A stretch of DNA of 64,000 nt from Natrinema sp046097095 (GCF_046097095.1 NZ_CP175698.1:3224001-3288000), one strand, 5' to 3'; positions 50,323 to 59,867 are shown, numbered from the stretch's first letter. The notes: generated by a model from the sequence alone, not told the origin. A program made the numbers and translations.

Positions 50323-51336
50323 CTACGGTTCGACGACGATCTTGCCCACGCTGTCGCGGTTCTGCATGGCCGCGAAGGCCGCGTCAGTCTCCTCGAGCGG
50401 GTACGTCTCGTCGATCTCGGGGGTGAGTTCGCCGTCGGCGGTGAGTTCGACGAGTCGTCGGAGGTCGTCCTGGGTGCCCATCGTGGAGCCGATGACGCGC
50501 TTATGGCCGAGGAAGAGGTTCGCAACGCGAATCGTCGACTCGCCGCCGGCCGTGCGACCGCAGATGACCATCCGACCGCCGCGGCGCATGACGGTCTGGC
50601 CGAGGTCGGTGAACTCGCCGCCGAGGTGATTGATCACCGCGTCGGGCGCGCCAATTTCGTCGACCGCCTCGCGGAGCTCGTCGATATCCGTCGACTGGAT
50701 GCCGTGGTCGAGGCCGAGTTCGCGAACGCGCTCGAGTTTCGCCGCGGACGAGGAGGAGCCGATCGTCTCGGCACCGAGGGTGTCGGCCAGCTGGATCGCG
50801 GCGACGCCGACACCGCCGGTCGCGCCGGGGACGAAGACGAGATCGGCGGGGCCGACCTCGGCCCGCCGGAGCATGTGATAGGCGGTCATGTACGCCGTCG
50901 GGATCGCGGCGGCGGTCGTCGCATCTACGCCGTCGGACAGCGGGACGAGCCGATCGGCCTCGACGCGAGCGGTTTCGGCGAGTCCGCCGTGGTACAGTGA
51001 GAAACGCTCGCACATGTTCTCCGGGCCCTCGCGGCAGAACCGACAGGAGCCACACGTCTGGTTCGGACAGAGGACGACCTTGTCGCCGGGCGCGACGCCA
51101 CGTACGTCGTCACCGACGTCGCTGACGACGCCGGCCACGTCCAGCCCCGTGACGAACGGCAGGTCGTCGGCGTCGACCATTGCCGAGTCCCCCTCGAGGA
51201 TCCAGAGGTCGTGGCGGTTGATCGCGCAGGCCTCGACGTCAACCAGCGCCTCGCCGGGGCCGGGCTCGGGCTCGTCTCGTTCGATCACACTCACTCCCTC
51301 CGGGCCGGTCAGTTCGGTGAAGGCTGCGGCTCGCAT
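50323..51336 (-). CDS. Zinc-binding alcohol dehydrogenase family protein (MDR superfamily)
   Basis: A 337-residue medium-chain dehydrogenase. Catalytic zinc region 'EACAINRHDLWILEGDS' (with Asp rather than the usual Cys ligand), structural zinc loop 'CPNQTCGSCRFCREGPENMCE' with four Cys, nucleotide-binding 'VPGATGGVGVAAIQLADTLGA' near 170. It may oxidise an alcohol or reduce a quinone-like substrate with NAD(P). The ATG at 51336 is preferred over one nine codons further upstream because it begins the typical 'MRAAAFTELTG' N-terminus. Confidence 0.88.
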   Translation of the reverse strand: MRAAAFTELTGPEGVSVIERDEPEPGPGEALVDVEACAINRHDLWILEGDSAMVDADDLPFVTGLDVAGVVSDVGDDVRGVAPGDKVVLCPNQTCGSCRFCREGPENMCERFSLYHGGLAETARVEADRLVPLSDGVDATTAAAIPTAYMTAYHMLRRAEVGPADLVFVPGATGGVGVAAIQLADTLGAETIGSSSSAAKLERVRELGLDHGIQSTDIDELREAVDEIGAPDAVINHLGGEFTDLGQTVMRRGGRMVICGRTAGGESTIRVANLFLGHKRVIGSTMGTQDDLRRLVELTADGELTPEIDETYPLEETDAAFAAMQNRDSVGKIVVEP

Positions 51337-51429
51337 CGGTTCCGCAGTCGCTCTCGAGGGCAAAGATCCTAGGGAAGGCGGAACCGTCGGTGATCGCCCG
51401 GAGCGTGGCTCGCAGCGGCTCTCGCCGCG

Positions 51430-52245
51430 TCACCGGGTCCACTCGTCGAGTCTGTCTTCGACGGTCGAAATCGGGACGTGGTGGGCGTAGGTGTAACCGG
51501 AGAGCTCCTCGTGAACCGTGTCACCGTCCGGTTCTGGGTCGTCGGACGGACTGCCGGTACGATCGCGGGGGACGGCACCGGTCGTGAGCCCGACGACGTC
51601 TCCCTCGAGCGTGGCCAGCGGCGAGCCGCTGTACCCCCGTTTCGAGGGAACGTCGGTGAGGACGCCGAACGGGCCGTTCTCGACGAACCGTCCCATGCTG
51701 ATCACCCACTCCCCGACGAGAGCGGGATGCCCGACGTGGAGCACCGGCTGCTCCGACTCGAGGGACGATTCGTCACCGGTCGTGACGGCGGGCACGGACG
51801 GTGCATCGGTCCGGAGAACGGCGACATCGGGGTCCATGGAGTTCTCGACGACGTCGGCGGCGACGGTCCGGTCGTCGAGCGTGTGGAGGTCGATATCGGT
51901 CACCTGTCGGACGACGTGGCCGTTCGTGACGAAGTAGCCGTCGCCGATATGCCAGGCGGTGCCGCCGCCGGTACCGTTTCCGCCCCGGCGTTGGCCACTG
52001 AGAACGGCGACCGATTCCCGTACGCGCTTCCCGGTCGTGAGCGCTCGGCTCCGCTCTTCGTCAGTGAATCGGCTCTCGGCCGAATGATAGTGGTGGTGGT
52101 GTTCGTCGTTCGATTCGTTCCCGGCGCTCTCGTTCGTCTCGAGACCGTTCGTACAGCCGGCGAGTACCCCCGTGAAGGAAACGCTGCACGCGGCGAGAAC
52201 GCCACGGCGAGTGGCCGTTCGTCCGTCCGGATTTGCATCAACCAC
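51430..52245 (-). CDS. Secreted trypsin-like serine protease, Tat lipoprotein
   Basis: A 271-residue S1-family peptidase. Export signal: 'RRGVLAACSVSFTGVLAGC' with twin Arg and a lipobox (Leu-Ala-Gly-Cys near residue 31), so it is anchored outside the cell by lipid. The mature part has 'HHHHYH' near 51. Catalytic triad candidates are His in 'VTNGHVV', Asp in 'MDPDVAVL' and Ser in 'GYSGSPLATLEGDVVGL'. Fits Tat-secreted haloarchaeal proteases. The start is GTG, consistent with the TATA at 52274. Confidence 0.87.
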   Translation of the reverse strand: MVDANPDGRTATRRGVLAACSVSFTGVLAGCTNGLETNESAGNESNDEHHHHYHSAESRFTDEERSRALTTGKRVRESVAVLSGQRRGGNGTGGGTAWHIGDGYFVTNGHVVRQVTDIDLHTLDDRTVAADVVENSMDPDVAVLRTDAPSVPAVTTGDESSLESEQPVLHVGHPALVGEWVISMGRFVENGPFGVLTDVPSKRGYSGSPLATLEGDVVGLTTGAVPRDRTGSPSDDPEPDGDTVHEELSGYTYAHHVPISTVEDRLDEWTR

Positions 52246-52273
52246 GGTTACGGTAGCTACGTCTGATCGAACA

Positions 52274-52283
52274 TACTATAAAA
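52274..52283 (-). promoter_or_regulatory. TATA element for the protease gene
   Basis: TTTTATAGTA on the minus strand lies about 30-35 nt before the GTG at 52245. Confidence 0.4.
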
Positions 52284-52383
52284 CGAACCGCCGTCCGAGA
52301 CGCTACGCGACGGGCACGATCCAGTCCCCCTGCTTGCGGTCGGCCGGCGCAGGCCTTTTTCGCGATCGGCCGTACGTACGCCT

Positions 52384-52758
52384 GTGACAGCCCCCACGAC
52401 GTGGGACATCGAACTGGTGATCCCCGAGGACGCCGAGCTGGACGCCGCCGGCGAGTCGCGGACGATCGCGGTCGACGAGGACGAGTCGATTCTCGCGGCG
52501 GCCCGCGCCGCCGATATCTGGCTCTCCGCGGACTGCCAGCAGGGCTGGTGTATCACCTGCGGCGCGAAGTTACTCGAGGGCGAAGTCGACCACAGTCAGG
52601 CAAAGCGGTACTACCCGGAAGACGAGGCGGCGAACTTCGTCCTCACTTGCGTCGCTCGCCCCCGCTCGGACTGCGTGATCCGAGTCGAGCAGTACGACGA
52701 ACTGCTCCAGCACCGCGCCGACAACGATCAGCCCCCGGGTCGGTCGAAACTCGGCTAA
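52384..52758 (+). CDS. 2Fe-2S ferredoxin (plant type)
   Basis: A 124-residue electron carrier: the cluster motif C-x4-C-x2-C appears as 'CQQGWCITCG' and the fourth Cys in 'VLTCVARP'. An N-terminal extension of acidic residues ('PEDAELDAAGESRTIAVDEDE') is typical of haloarchaeal ferredoxins. It carries electrons, for example for 2-oxoacid oxidoreductases. The start is GTG; TTTTT-containing tract at 52353 is 27 nt upstream. Confidence 0.93.
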   Translation: MTAPTTWDIELVIPEDAELDAAGESRTIAVDEDESILAAARAADIWLSADCQQGWCITCGAKLLEGEVDHSQAKRYYPEDEAANFVLTCVARPRSDCVIRVEQYDELLQHRADNDQPPGRSKLG

Positions 52759-52830
52759 CCGGTAGCTGACGGGGCGAGGCCGGCAACTGCCCCATCGAAC
52801 GTTTTCCGCTCGTCCGACGTACGGACTGAT

Positions 52831-53274
52831 ATGACGGAGTCGACGGAGCCGCGGTTCACTGGTGTCTTGCTCTACGACGGCGACTGTCCGTTCTGCTCGG
52901 CGGCCTCGAGCGCGATGCGCCGACTCGAGTCGGTCGGCGTCGTCCCCTGGGACGACCCGGCCGCACAGGCGTTCCTCGAGGCCCAGTTCGGCGAGAACCC
53001 CTTTGCGCTCTTTTTCGTGGACATCGAAGCCGAAACAGTCTGGGCTGGCCGAGTCGCCGCGACGGAACTGTGCGACCGCGCCGGAATGCCCGTGCTCGTC
53101 CAGGACATCGTCGACGAGAGCTACGAACGGTTCGCTGACGCCGTCCAAACCGTCTCGGGGACCGATCGCGAGATCGATCCCTACCACGACGCGTACCCGA
53201 TGGCCGACGACGCCACGGCACTGTTCGACGACCTGGCGGCGGCCGGCAGCCGGACGCACGTGCCGACCGGGTGA
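52831..53274 (+). CDS. DCC-family thiol-disulfide oxidoreductase-like protein (DUF393)
   Basis: A 147-residue protein with the family motif 'YDGDCPFCSAASSAMRRLESVGVV' (CxxC) and a following alpha/beta domain ('FALFFVDIEAETVWAGRVAA'). DUF393/DCC proteins are predicted thiol-disulfide oxidoreductases; no substrate is known. It follows a ferredoxin gene on the same strand. Confidence 0.85.
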   Translation: MTESTEPRFTGVLLYDGDCPFCSAASSAMRRLESVGVVPWDDPAAQAFLEAQFGENPFALFFVDIEAETVWAGRVAATELCDRAGMPVLVQDIVDESYERFADAVQTVSGTDREIDPYHDAYPMADDATALFDDLAAAGSRTHVPTG

Positions 53275-53335
53275 ATCCGATCGCTCGAGTTCGCGCTCGG
53301 CGCACTCGGATTCGAAGCGACGAGGTGCCGCGCCG

Positions 53336-54739
53336 TTACTGCACTTCGATCGCTCCTCGCATGGTACGCGGGTGGATCTGGCAGTAGTACTCGGCCATTT
53401 CGGCCGACGCGGTGAACCGGACCGTCTGGGTCGCCCCCTGTTCGCCCAGCAGTTCCGTCGCGAGCAGGTCCTCGCCGTTCCCGTTTTGGATCGCGAAGTT
53501 ATGCTGGAGTCCGTCGCCGTTCTCCTAGATGAGGGCGTACTCGGTCCCCGCCTCGAGCGTCAGCGTCGGGTTCTCCGTCTCCGCGATGGCTTCGGGCGCG
53601 ACGCCTCGCCACCCAGACGCGTCGGCGAGGAGCCGGTAGTCGGCTTGCACGTCGGCGGCGCCTCCGCCATCGCCCTCCTGCTGGCCGTCACCGCCGGGGT
53701 ACTCCCAGTCGGCGAACGGTCCCTCGACGAGCGTGTCCTGCTCCCACATCGCGTGGATGAACGGCTGCGTCTCGCCGTTTGGTAGCTCGAACGCGGTCGG
53801 GACCGGCGCGTACACCGGGCCGTCAGGCGTCGGCTTGATCGGCAGGACGACGCCGTGGGTATGGTGGATCTGCCCCGCGATGGTGTTCTCCGGCTCGAGG
53901 GGCATCTCCTCGTCCAGGGCCATCCGGTAGCGTTCGTCACGGACCGTCTGGGTCGTCATGAAGTGGATGACGCGCATCCCGTCGTCGGTGGCTAGCTCGC
54001 CGTTGACGTGGACGTTACCGACGCCCCACGACGCGCCGTAGGTGTACACCCGCGGGAATAGCGGCGAGCCGGTGCCCGTGATCCCATGGAGGAAGCCGTC
54101 CGTGAACACCCCGCCGCCGGTCTGGTACCCGGGGATCGGCGGCTGGACGACGTGATCGTGCTCGAGGACGTACTCGTTGCCCGCCGGATCGGTGAACTGC
54201 GTCTCGAGGTCGATCCTGTCGGGCGTGTCGCCCGGCGCGCCGGGGAGGTCGTACGGCCGGTAATCCCGATAGCTGATCTCGAACGAGCCGCTGGTCACCT
54301 CGGCGTTGTTGCTGTACAGCGTCGGCTCGGTGAGCACCTGCTGGGAGATCCCGTCCGACTCCTCGATCGGCTCGCGGGCCTCGTCGGGCGCGGCCACGAG
54401 GAACGGAAGCTCTGCGAGCAGTTGCGCCACGGCCTCGTCCAGCGGCGACGGGAGGGAACTCGCCTGTTCGATCCGCAGTTGGAGGAGGTCGGTTCCGCGG
54501 AGTGTGTTCTCGGCGGTGCCGAACACGAATGGGCTGAGCGGCCGCGAACCGGGAAGCACCCAGTAGACTGCCTTCCCCGGCTCCTGTCTGGCCGTGACCG
54601 TCACCGCCGGTTCCTCGCCGTTCCCGTTGCCACCGGTTCCGTGGTCGCGTCTCGCCGCGCCGATGCCGGACGCGCTCGCGACGCCGCCGACCCCTGCCAG
54701 TGCCCCCAGTTCGAGAAACCGTCGTCGTGATGACGCCAT
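53336..54739 (-). pseudogene. Tat-exported cupredoxin-containing protein interrupted by TAG
   Basis: A 467-codon gene with an in-frame amber at 53525-53527 (codon 405). Upstream of it 404 residues are intact: twin-arginine signal ('SSRRRFLELGALAGVGGVASA'), then a large domain of unknown fold with 'HHTHGVVLP' and 'HFMTTQT'. Downstream the frame stays open to TAA at 53336 and finishes a cupredoxin: 'LQHNFAIQNGNGED', then 'AEYYCQIHPRTMRGAIEVQ', giving the His, Cys-x2-His-x4-Met of a type-1 copper site. The amber stands in 'YALI*ENGDG', where Trp (TGG) is common. Without readthrough the copper site is lost. Confidence 0.72.
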
Positions 54740-54881
54740 AATGAGTGGCCACTGACGAGACCGATAAAAGCCGACCCGGTGGTGTATCTCGCTCGAATAG
54801 CCGTCCCTCGAGAACGTTCGATCGAGGCGAACCCTTCTCGAGCGAGACAGTCGAACCGACCAACGAGGTCGCGTCAGGCGG

Positions 54882-56159
54882 TCACTGCGGGGTCGGCGCT
54901 GGCAGGGATCGCAACCCCCGTGGCGGGACGAGGTAGTTCGCCCGGTTGTGGACAGTGAGATACTGGAGGATGCCGTTGTTCATCCGGGGCCCGACGGCCC
55001 CCTCGGTGAGGTCGGAGCCGGTCATCGCCTCGCGGGTCGTCACGAAGTCGGCGATCGAGCGCTGCAGGGCGAGGAAGTGGGTGCTCGCCGTGTCGTTGTC
55101 GGTCGAGTCGAAGTCCCGCCGGAGGATGATCGGCTCGCCGTTTTCGCGGGCGCGGACGGCCTTCTGGGCGTGGCCGACCGTCCCCTCGGTCCGGGCGTCT
55201 TCGGCCGCACTGCCCGGTATCTCGGTGATGCCGCTCGAGTCGCCGAGGTTCTCGCCGACCCCCTCGACGAGATCCTTGTCGGCGTGGGTCGGCGAGAACA
55301 TCTTGGCGACGCGCTGGCTACGACTGTCCTGTTCGTACCACTGGTGGAGGTGCAACTGGAGCTTCGAGAGGTGGATTGTCGTGCCGCCCGCGAACAGGCC
55401 GTCCTGAATCGTCACGCGGTCCTCGCTCGCCTGATTCTGTCTGAAGCCCGTTTTGAAGCCCATGAACATCGGCGCGTTCTCGGGGACGGGCTCGCTATCC
55501 GGGATACCACTGATGCCGGACTGGCGCTCGGCCGGCATTCCGGGGCCGATGAAGCCGGTCCGGCGTTCGGCCACCTCAAACACGCCGTCGAATGATCCCT
55601 CGACCGTGATGCCGTTTAGTTCCTTGAGGTCGCCCTTCAGGGCTTCCTCGGCGCTCAGCGTGACGTGGCCGTAGTCACTGGCCAGGTGAAGCAAGGCGTC
55701 GTACTCGTCGAGCGTGGGGTCCTCGATCGGCGCGAGCGGTCGCGGGTCGGGGAGCTCGACTCCCCGGAGGTCGGCGTCGAACCGGTCGAAGTACGCCGGG
55801 CCGTAGCCCATCGCAAACACCAGCCCCTCGTTCCCGCGCTTGTAGGCCTGCTCGAGCGTCCGGAACGCGGCCTCGAGCTGGTCGCGTTCGCCGGTCGCAC
55901 CGGCGGGGCCGTCGCCGGCGTACTCCAGGCCGAGGAGGAGGTGGTGTTCAGGCGGTCGGACGTTTCCGGCATCGTCGGTCGAGAGGAACTCGTTCCAGGC
56001 GTGCTGGCGGCGGGGGAGTTCATCGGGCGAGAGGGCGGCCTGGGGCACGTCCTCGGTCTCCTCGCGCTGGAGGCAGGCGGAGAGCGCGCTCGCGCCGCCG
56101 ATGGCGACCGCGCTGCGAACGAACGCGCGACGCGAGAGCCCGCGATCCGATTCGTGCAT
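54882..56159 (-). CDS. Tat lipoprotein related to Dyp-type peroxidases
   Basis: A 425-residue protein with a Tat signal 'SRRAFVRSAVAIGGASALSAC' ending in a lipobox-like Ser-Ala-Cys. The mature part resembles haloarchaeal Dyp-type peroxidase-like (DUF7405) proteins: 'MGYGPAYFDRF', 'GFKTGFRQNQASEDRVT', 'GGTTIHLSKLQLHLHQWYEQD' and 'AKMFSPTHADKDLVEGVGENLG'. DyP enzymes bind haem via a proximal His and use a distal Asp in GXXDG; a GXXDG motif is not obvious, so activity is uncertain. It lies next to the cupredoxin gene. Confidence 0.8.
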   Translation of the reverse strand: MHESDRGLSRRAFVRSAVAIGGASALSACLQREETEDVPQAALSPDELPRRQHAWNEFLSTDDAGNVRPPEHHLLLGLEYAGDGPAGATGERDQLEAAFRTLEQAYKRGNEGLVFAMGYGPAYFDRFDADLRGVELPDPRPLAPIEDPTLDEYDALLHLASDYGHVTLSAEEALKGDLKELNGITVEGSFDGVFEVAERRTGFIGPGMPAERQSGISGIPDSEPVPENAPMFMGFKTGFRQNQASEDRVTIQDGLFAGGTTIHLSKLQLHLHQWYEQDSRSQRVAKMFSPTHADKDLVEGVGENLGDSSGITEIPGSAAEDARTEGTVGHAQKAVRARENGEPIILRRDFDSTDNDTASTHFLALQRSIADFVTTREAMTGSDLTEGAVGPRMNNGILQYLTVHNRANYLVPPRGLRSLPAPTPQ

Positions 56160-56321
56160 AGGCGAGTCTGGGTGCCCGTCGCAAAAGGGGGTTGCGGTCA
56201 CAGCGGTCCGAACCGACGGTCGCAGAGACCGTCAACGAGGTCGAAAATCGGCTCGAGACGGATGTTTCGGCCGGTTCAACGCCAAGCTCTAAGTAGCGAC
56301 TTATGGGAGTCCACCGTTGCG

Positions 56322-56984
56322 ATGTCCGATGAGAAACCACACGCGTCCGGGAACATCGAGGAGGGAGACACGAGCGAACGCGTCGGAAAGGCGGTTCTTC
56401 GCGAACGCGGGCTCGAGCCCGAGGAGCTTCGCGAGAAGCTGCTCGACGCGATCGGTGCCGAGTTTACCACCTACTACTACTATACGAACCTGCGGATGCA
56501 TCTGGCCGGCCACGAGGACTACAAGGAAATCACCGAGGACGCCCGGCTCGAGGACCGGGCGCACTTCGAACTCGTCGCGCCGCGGGTGTACGAACTGGGC
56601 GGCCATCTGCCAAACGACATCCGCGATTTCGCCGACCGGGCGTCCTGCCCGGACGCCGAACTGCCCGTCCCGTACGACGACGAGGGCGGCCGCTTAGACG
56701 TCACCGAACTCACGGCCGAGGACGTACTCGAGGTGTTACTCGAGGCCGAGCGCTGTGCCATCCGCACGTGGTCGGAGATCTGCGATCTGACCAACGGGAA
56801 AGATCCCCGGACCTACGACATGGCATCGCGTATCCTCCAGGAAGAGATCGAACACGAGGCCTGGTTCGTCGAACTCCTCTCGATGGAGCGCGACGGCGAG
56901 ATCAATCCGGCGGGCCACTTCATTCGCGGCGAACCGGGCGAGGCGCCCTACTCGACGAACCGTCGGTTCAACGACAGCGCGTAG
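56322..56984 (+). CDS. Ferritin-like DPS/DPSL protein
   Basis: A 220-residue four-helix-bundle iron protein. 'GAEFTTYYYYTNLRMHLAGHEDYKEITEDARLEDRAHFE' and 'EEIEHEAWFVELLSME' carry the Glu and Glu-x2-His of the diiron site. Cys in 'RASCPDAELP', 'AERCAIRTWSEICDLT' resembles the Cys-containing DPSL (thioferritin) group. It would store iron and detoxify peroxide. Start at 56322 (ATG) fits 'MSDEKPHASGN'; GGAG lies 12 nt upstream. Confidence 0.83.
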   Translation: MSDEKPHASGNIEEGDTSERVGKAVLRERGLEPEELREKLLDAIGAEFTTYYYYTNLRMHLAGHEDYKEITEDARLEDRAHFELVAPRVYELGGHLPNDIRDFADRASCPDAELPVPYDDEGGRLDVTELTAEDVLEVLLEAERCAIRTWSEICDLTNGKDPRTYDMASRILQEEIEHEAWFVELLSMERDGEINPAGHFIRGEPGEAPYSTNRRFNDSA

Positions 56985-57061
56985 CGACGTGACGCCGGTA
57001 GCGCGACCCGTCTCGAGCAGCGACCGACACCCCCATGTCACTCGCCACCATGAGATAGGAC

Positions 57062-57508
57062 ATGGACGAAGTCGAGGTGTTCGTCGAGATCGACGCGCCG
57101 CCCGCGGTCGTCTGGGATGCCCTGCTCTCGTTCGCGACGTATCCGGAATGGGATCCGATCGGCCGGACGATCGAGGGCGTTACCGTCGAGAGCGGCGACC
57201 CACGGCGGCCGCGCTTTGCGTCCGGTCGCGGCCGCCGAGCCGCGGAGCCGTCGGTAGTCGCGGTCGAACCGGGCAGACGGCTCGCCTGGCGCGACCGGTT
57301 CCTCGTCCCGTTCGCGCTCGATCGCTACCACGAGTTCCGCCTCGAGCCGATCGAGAGCGGTCGACGCACGCGCCTGCTCCAGCGGGAGACGGTTCGTGGC
57401 GCGCTCGCCCCGCTGGTGTTCGACCGCGCTCGCGTCGAACGGGCGTTCGTCGCGATGAACGAGGCGATCGCGGCCCGAGCGGAACGACCGGCGAGCGCGG
57501 CCGCCTGA
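57062..57508 (+). CDS. SRPBCC/polyketide-cyclase-like protein
   Basis: A 148-residue START/SRPBCC fold: 'VEVFVEIDAPPAVVWDALLSFATYPEWDP' is the typical N-terminus, ending with 'RAFVAMNEAIAARAE'. These proteins bind small hydrophobic ligands; the substrate here is unknown. It stands 78 bp after the ferritin-like gene and may be co-expressed. Confidence 0.85.
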   Translation: MDEVEVFVEIDAPPAVVWDALLSFATYPEWDPIGRTIEGVTVESGDPRRPRFASGRGRRAAEPSVVAVEPGRRLAWRDRFLVPFALDRYHEFRLEPIESGRRTRLLQRETVRGALAPLVFDRARVERAFVAMNEAIAARAERPASAAA

Positions 57509-57553
57509 TGCGGTCTGCCTCGATCTGCTTCCCGCCAGGTGTGGACGACTCCG

Positions 57554-58213
57554 TCAGATCAGGTCGGAAAGCGCCGCGAGCGACTCGAGTTCGTGGGCTG
57601 GCTCGGTCGATAACTCGTAGTCGGTCCGGTGATCGCGCCGGAGAAAGGCCGCGTCGATCCCCGCCGCGTCCGCCGCGCCGATATCGGCCCGACTGTCGCC
57701 GACGAACAGCGGATTGTCGGGCTCGAGGGCCGCGAGCGCTCGCTCGAGGTAATGTGGCGTCGGCTTCTTGCGTTCGATCCCCTCGAGCGTCGGTTCGCGG
57801 CCGTACCAGACATCAAACGGCGCGAGTTCGCAGTGCTCGATGACGTTTCCGATCGTCTCGTGTTGGTTGTTGCTGACGATTCCGGTCGGGACTGACAGCG
57901 ACTCGAGCGTCGCCACGTCGTCGTAGGGCGCTTTTCGGCCGGCTCGAAGCTCCGCGAGCTGAGCCTCGATCGCTGCCGTTTCCCGGGCTTGCCAGAGCCG
58001 GTCGGGATCGATATCGTGTCCGTCGGCGACTCGATGGAGCGAGTCGACGGTGGGGCCGAGCAGCGTCTCGACGTGGTCCGCGGGCGGGTCGGCTACGCCG
58101 ATCGCTTCGAAGGCGTCGTACATTGCGTCGACCAGTACGGACCGCTCCGTCGGCGTCGTCAACACGCCGTCGTTGTCGAAGATGACCGCGTCGTACGGCG
58201 TCCGCAGTACCAT
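57554..58213 (-). CDS. HAD-family hydrolase
   Basis: A 219-residue HAD-like phosphatase. Motif I 'VIFDNDGVLTTP' (nucleophile Asp), motif II Ser/Thr in 'GIVSNN', Lys in 'ERKKPTPHY' and motif IV 'LFVGDSRADIGAADAAGIDAAFLRR' with Asp-Ser-x-x-Asp. A C1 cap is present. The exact substrate, for example phosphoglycolate, is not readable. Confidence 0.87.
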   Translation of the reverse strand: MVLRTPYDAVIFDNDGVLTTPTERSVLVDAMYDAFEAIGVADPPADHVETLLGPTVDSLHRVADGHDIDPDRLWQARETAAIEAQLAELRAGRKAPYDDVATLESLSVPTGIVSNNQHETIGNVIEHCELAPFDVWYGREPTLEGIERKKPTPHYLERALAALEPDNPLFVGDSRADIGAADAAGIDAAFLRRDHRTDYELSTEPAHELESLAALSDLI

Positions 58214-58349
58214 GTGATAGACAGTAGGGTCTGGCGGGATTTCGATGTTGTGCTGCGTCGGAGGGCGACCCTAATGTTCGACCGCAAATAGGAGGGAGAA
58301 AACACTTATACCGCTACTGACAATCCGGGAGTGGCTCCACTGGTCTCCT

Positions 58350-59867
58350 ATGTCACCTCCGTCCCGCGAAATAGCGGTCGCGGATCACACCGAGACGCCG
58401 ACACGTTCGCTACGAGCGGCCGCTCGGTCGCGCCTCGGGATCGATCCGCGGGCGATAGCCGCGTTCCGCATCGGCCTCGCGCTCGTCGTCCTCTTCGACC
58501 TGCTCGTCGTTCGAGCGCCGGGGCTGCGTACGTTTTATACGGACGACGGCGTCTTCCCCCGATCCGCCCTCGCGGAGGCGTCTCCGAAACTCGCGCGGTG
58601 GTCGCTTCACACCCTTTCGGGAGCGGCGTGGGTACAGGCCCTGCTGTTTGCGATCACCGCTGCGATCGCCGTCTGCCTGCTCGCCGGCTACCGGTCCCGA
58701 CTCGCGGCGCTCGGCTCGGCGCTACTCCTCGCGTCGCTGTACGCCCGCAACCCGTACCTGGTCAACGGCGGCGATACGATCCTCGTCTCGCTGCTGCTCC
58801 TCGCCGCGTTCCTGCCGCTCGAGTCGCGGTGGGCGCTGCGCCGTCGCCCGCTCGAGCGCCGTGATTCGGCCGGGGACGCGCCGGCGGACCCTCGTGTGAT
58901 CTCGGTAGCGACCGCGACGGTCCTCCTCCACGTCGCGGTCATCTACGCGCTCAACGCGGCACTCAAGTTCCGGAGCGACGCTTGGATGCGCGGCGTCGCG
59001 GTCCAGCGCATTTTCCACCTCGAGGACGTCGTCTCCGTGCTCGGACCGGCTGTGGCCGAGCACGCCGCGGTTCTCACCGCGATCAACTGGCTCTGGACCG
59101 GGGTGCTGTCGGCGTCGATACTCCTCGTCTTCGCGACCGGTCGGCTTCGGATCGCGACCGTCGGGGCGTTCGTCTGTGCCCACCTCGGCATGGCCGCGAC
59201 GATGCGGTTGGGCGTCTTTCCGTTCGTCATGATCGCCGTACTGCTGTTGTACCTGCCGCCGCGGGTCTGGGACCGCCTCGACCGGCTCGTTTCGGAGAGT
59301 CCGCTCGAGCGTCGTCTCGAGGCAGTCGCCGCGAGTCGGGACAGCGGTGTCGAATCGCCGCTCTGGCGTCGCTTTTCGCCGTCCGTTCGGCGTGGGAGTC
59401 GACTCCTCGCGGCGGTCTTCCTCGCCGGCTTCCTCCTCGCGGTGGTGGGCTGGCAACTGGCCGCGATGGGATTCGTCGACGTGCCGTCGGACGACGACGG
59501 GAGCGTCCTCGAGCGCTCGAGTTGGGGCTTTTTCGCACCGAACCCGCCGGACTCGTATAGCTGGTACGTCGTCGCAGCCGAGCGCGAATCCGGACCGGCA
59601 ATCGATCTCGTCGACGGGGAAGCGGTGGACTTCGACCGCCCGCCGAACGCCATGGACCGGTACCCGACGACGCTCTGGAAGCGGTACGGAACGAAGGGAC
59701 AGGGCGTCGGCGACGCCCTCCTCGAGCCGGCGGCCGCGTACTTCTGTGAGCGCGCCCCGAATGATGTCAGTGCAGTGACTATCTACCGTCTCGAGCAGCC
59801 GGTCGACGCTGACGGGCCGGTCGGGGCACCGATCCGGCACGAACTGTACACCGCCGCGTGTGGCTGA
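58350..59867 (+). CDS. HTTM-domain membrane protein (gamma-carboxylase-like)
   Basis: A 505-residue protein with about eight hydrophobic helices and an extracytoplasmic C-terminal part (about 380-505). 'RSRLGIDPRAIAAFRIGLALVVLFDLLVVR' and 'ALNAALKFRSDAWMRGVAVQRIF' are HTTM (vitamin K-dependent gamma-carboxylase-like) features. Late 'WGFFAPNPPDSYSWYVVAAERES' is also typical. No carboxylase activity is known for archaeal members. Confidence 0.85.
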   Translation: MSPPSREIAVADHTETPTRSLRAAARSRLGIDPRAIAAFRIGLALVVLFDLLVVRAPGLRTFYTDDGVFPRSALAEASPKLARWSLHTLSGAAWVQALLFAITAAIAVCLLAGYRSRLAALGSALLLASLYARNPYLVNGGDTILVSLLLLAAFLPLESRWALRRRPLERRDSAGDAPADPRVISVATATVLLHVAVIYALNAALKFRSDAWMRGVAVQRIFHLEDVVSVLGPAVAEHAAVLTAINWLWTGVLSASILLVFATGRLRIATVGAFVCAHLGMAATMRLGVFPFVMIAVLLLYLPPRVWDRLDRLVSESPLERRLEAVAASRDSGVESPLWRRFSPSVRRGSRLLAAVFLAGFLLAVVGWQLAAMGFVDVPSDDDGSVLERSSWGFFAPNPPDSYSWYVVAAERESGPAIDLVDGEAVDFDRPPNAMDRYPTTLWKRYGTKGQGVGDALLEPAAAYFCERAPNDVSAVTIYRLEQPVDADGPVGAPIRHELYTAACG

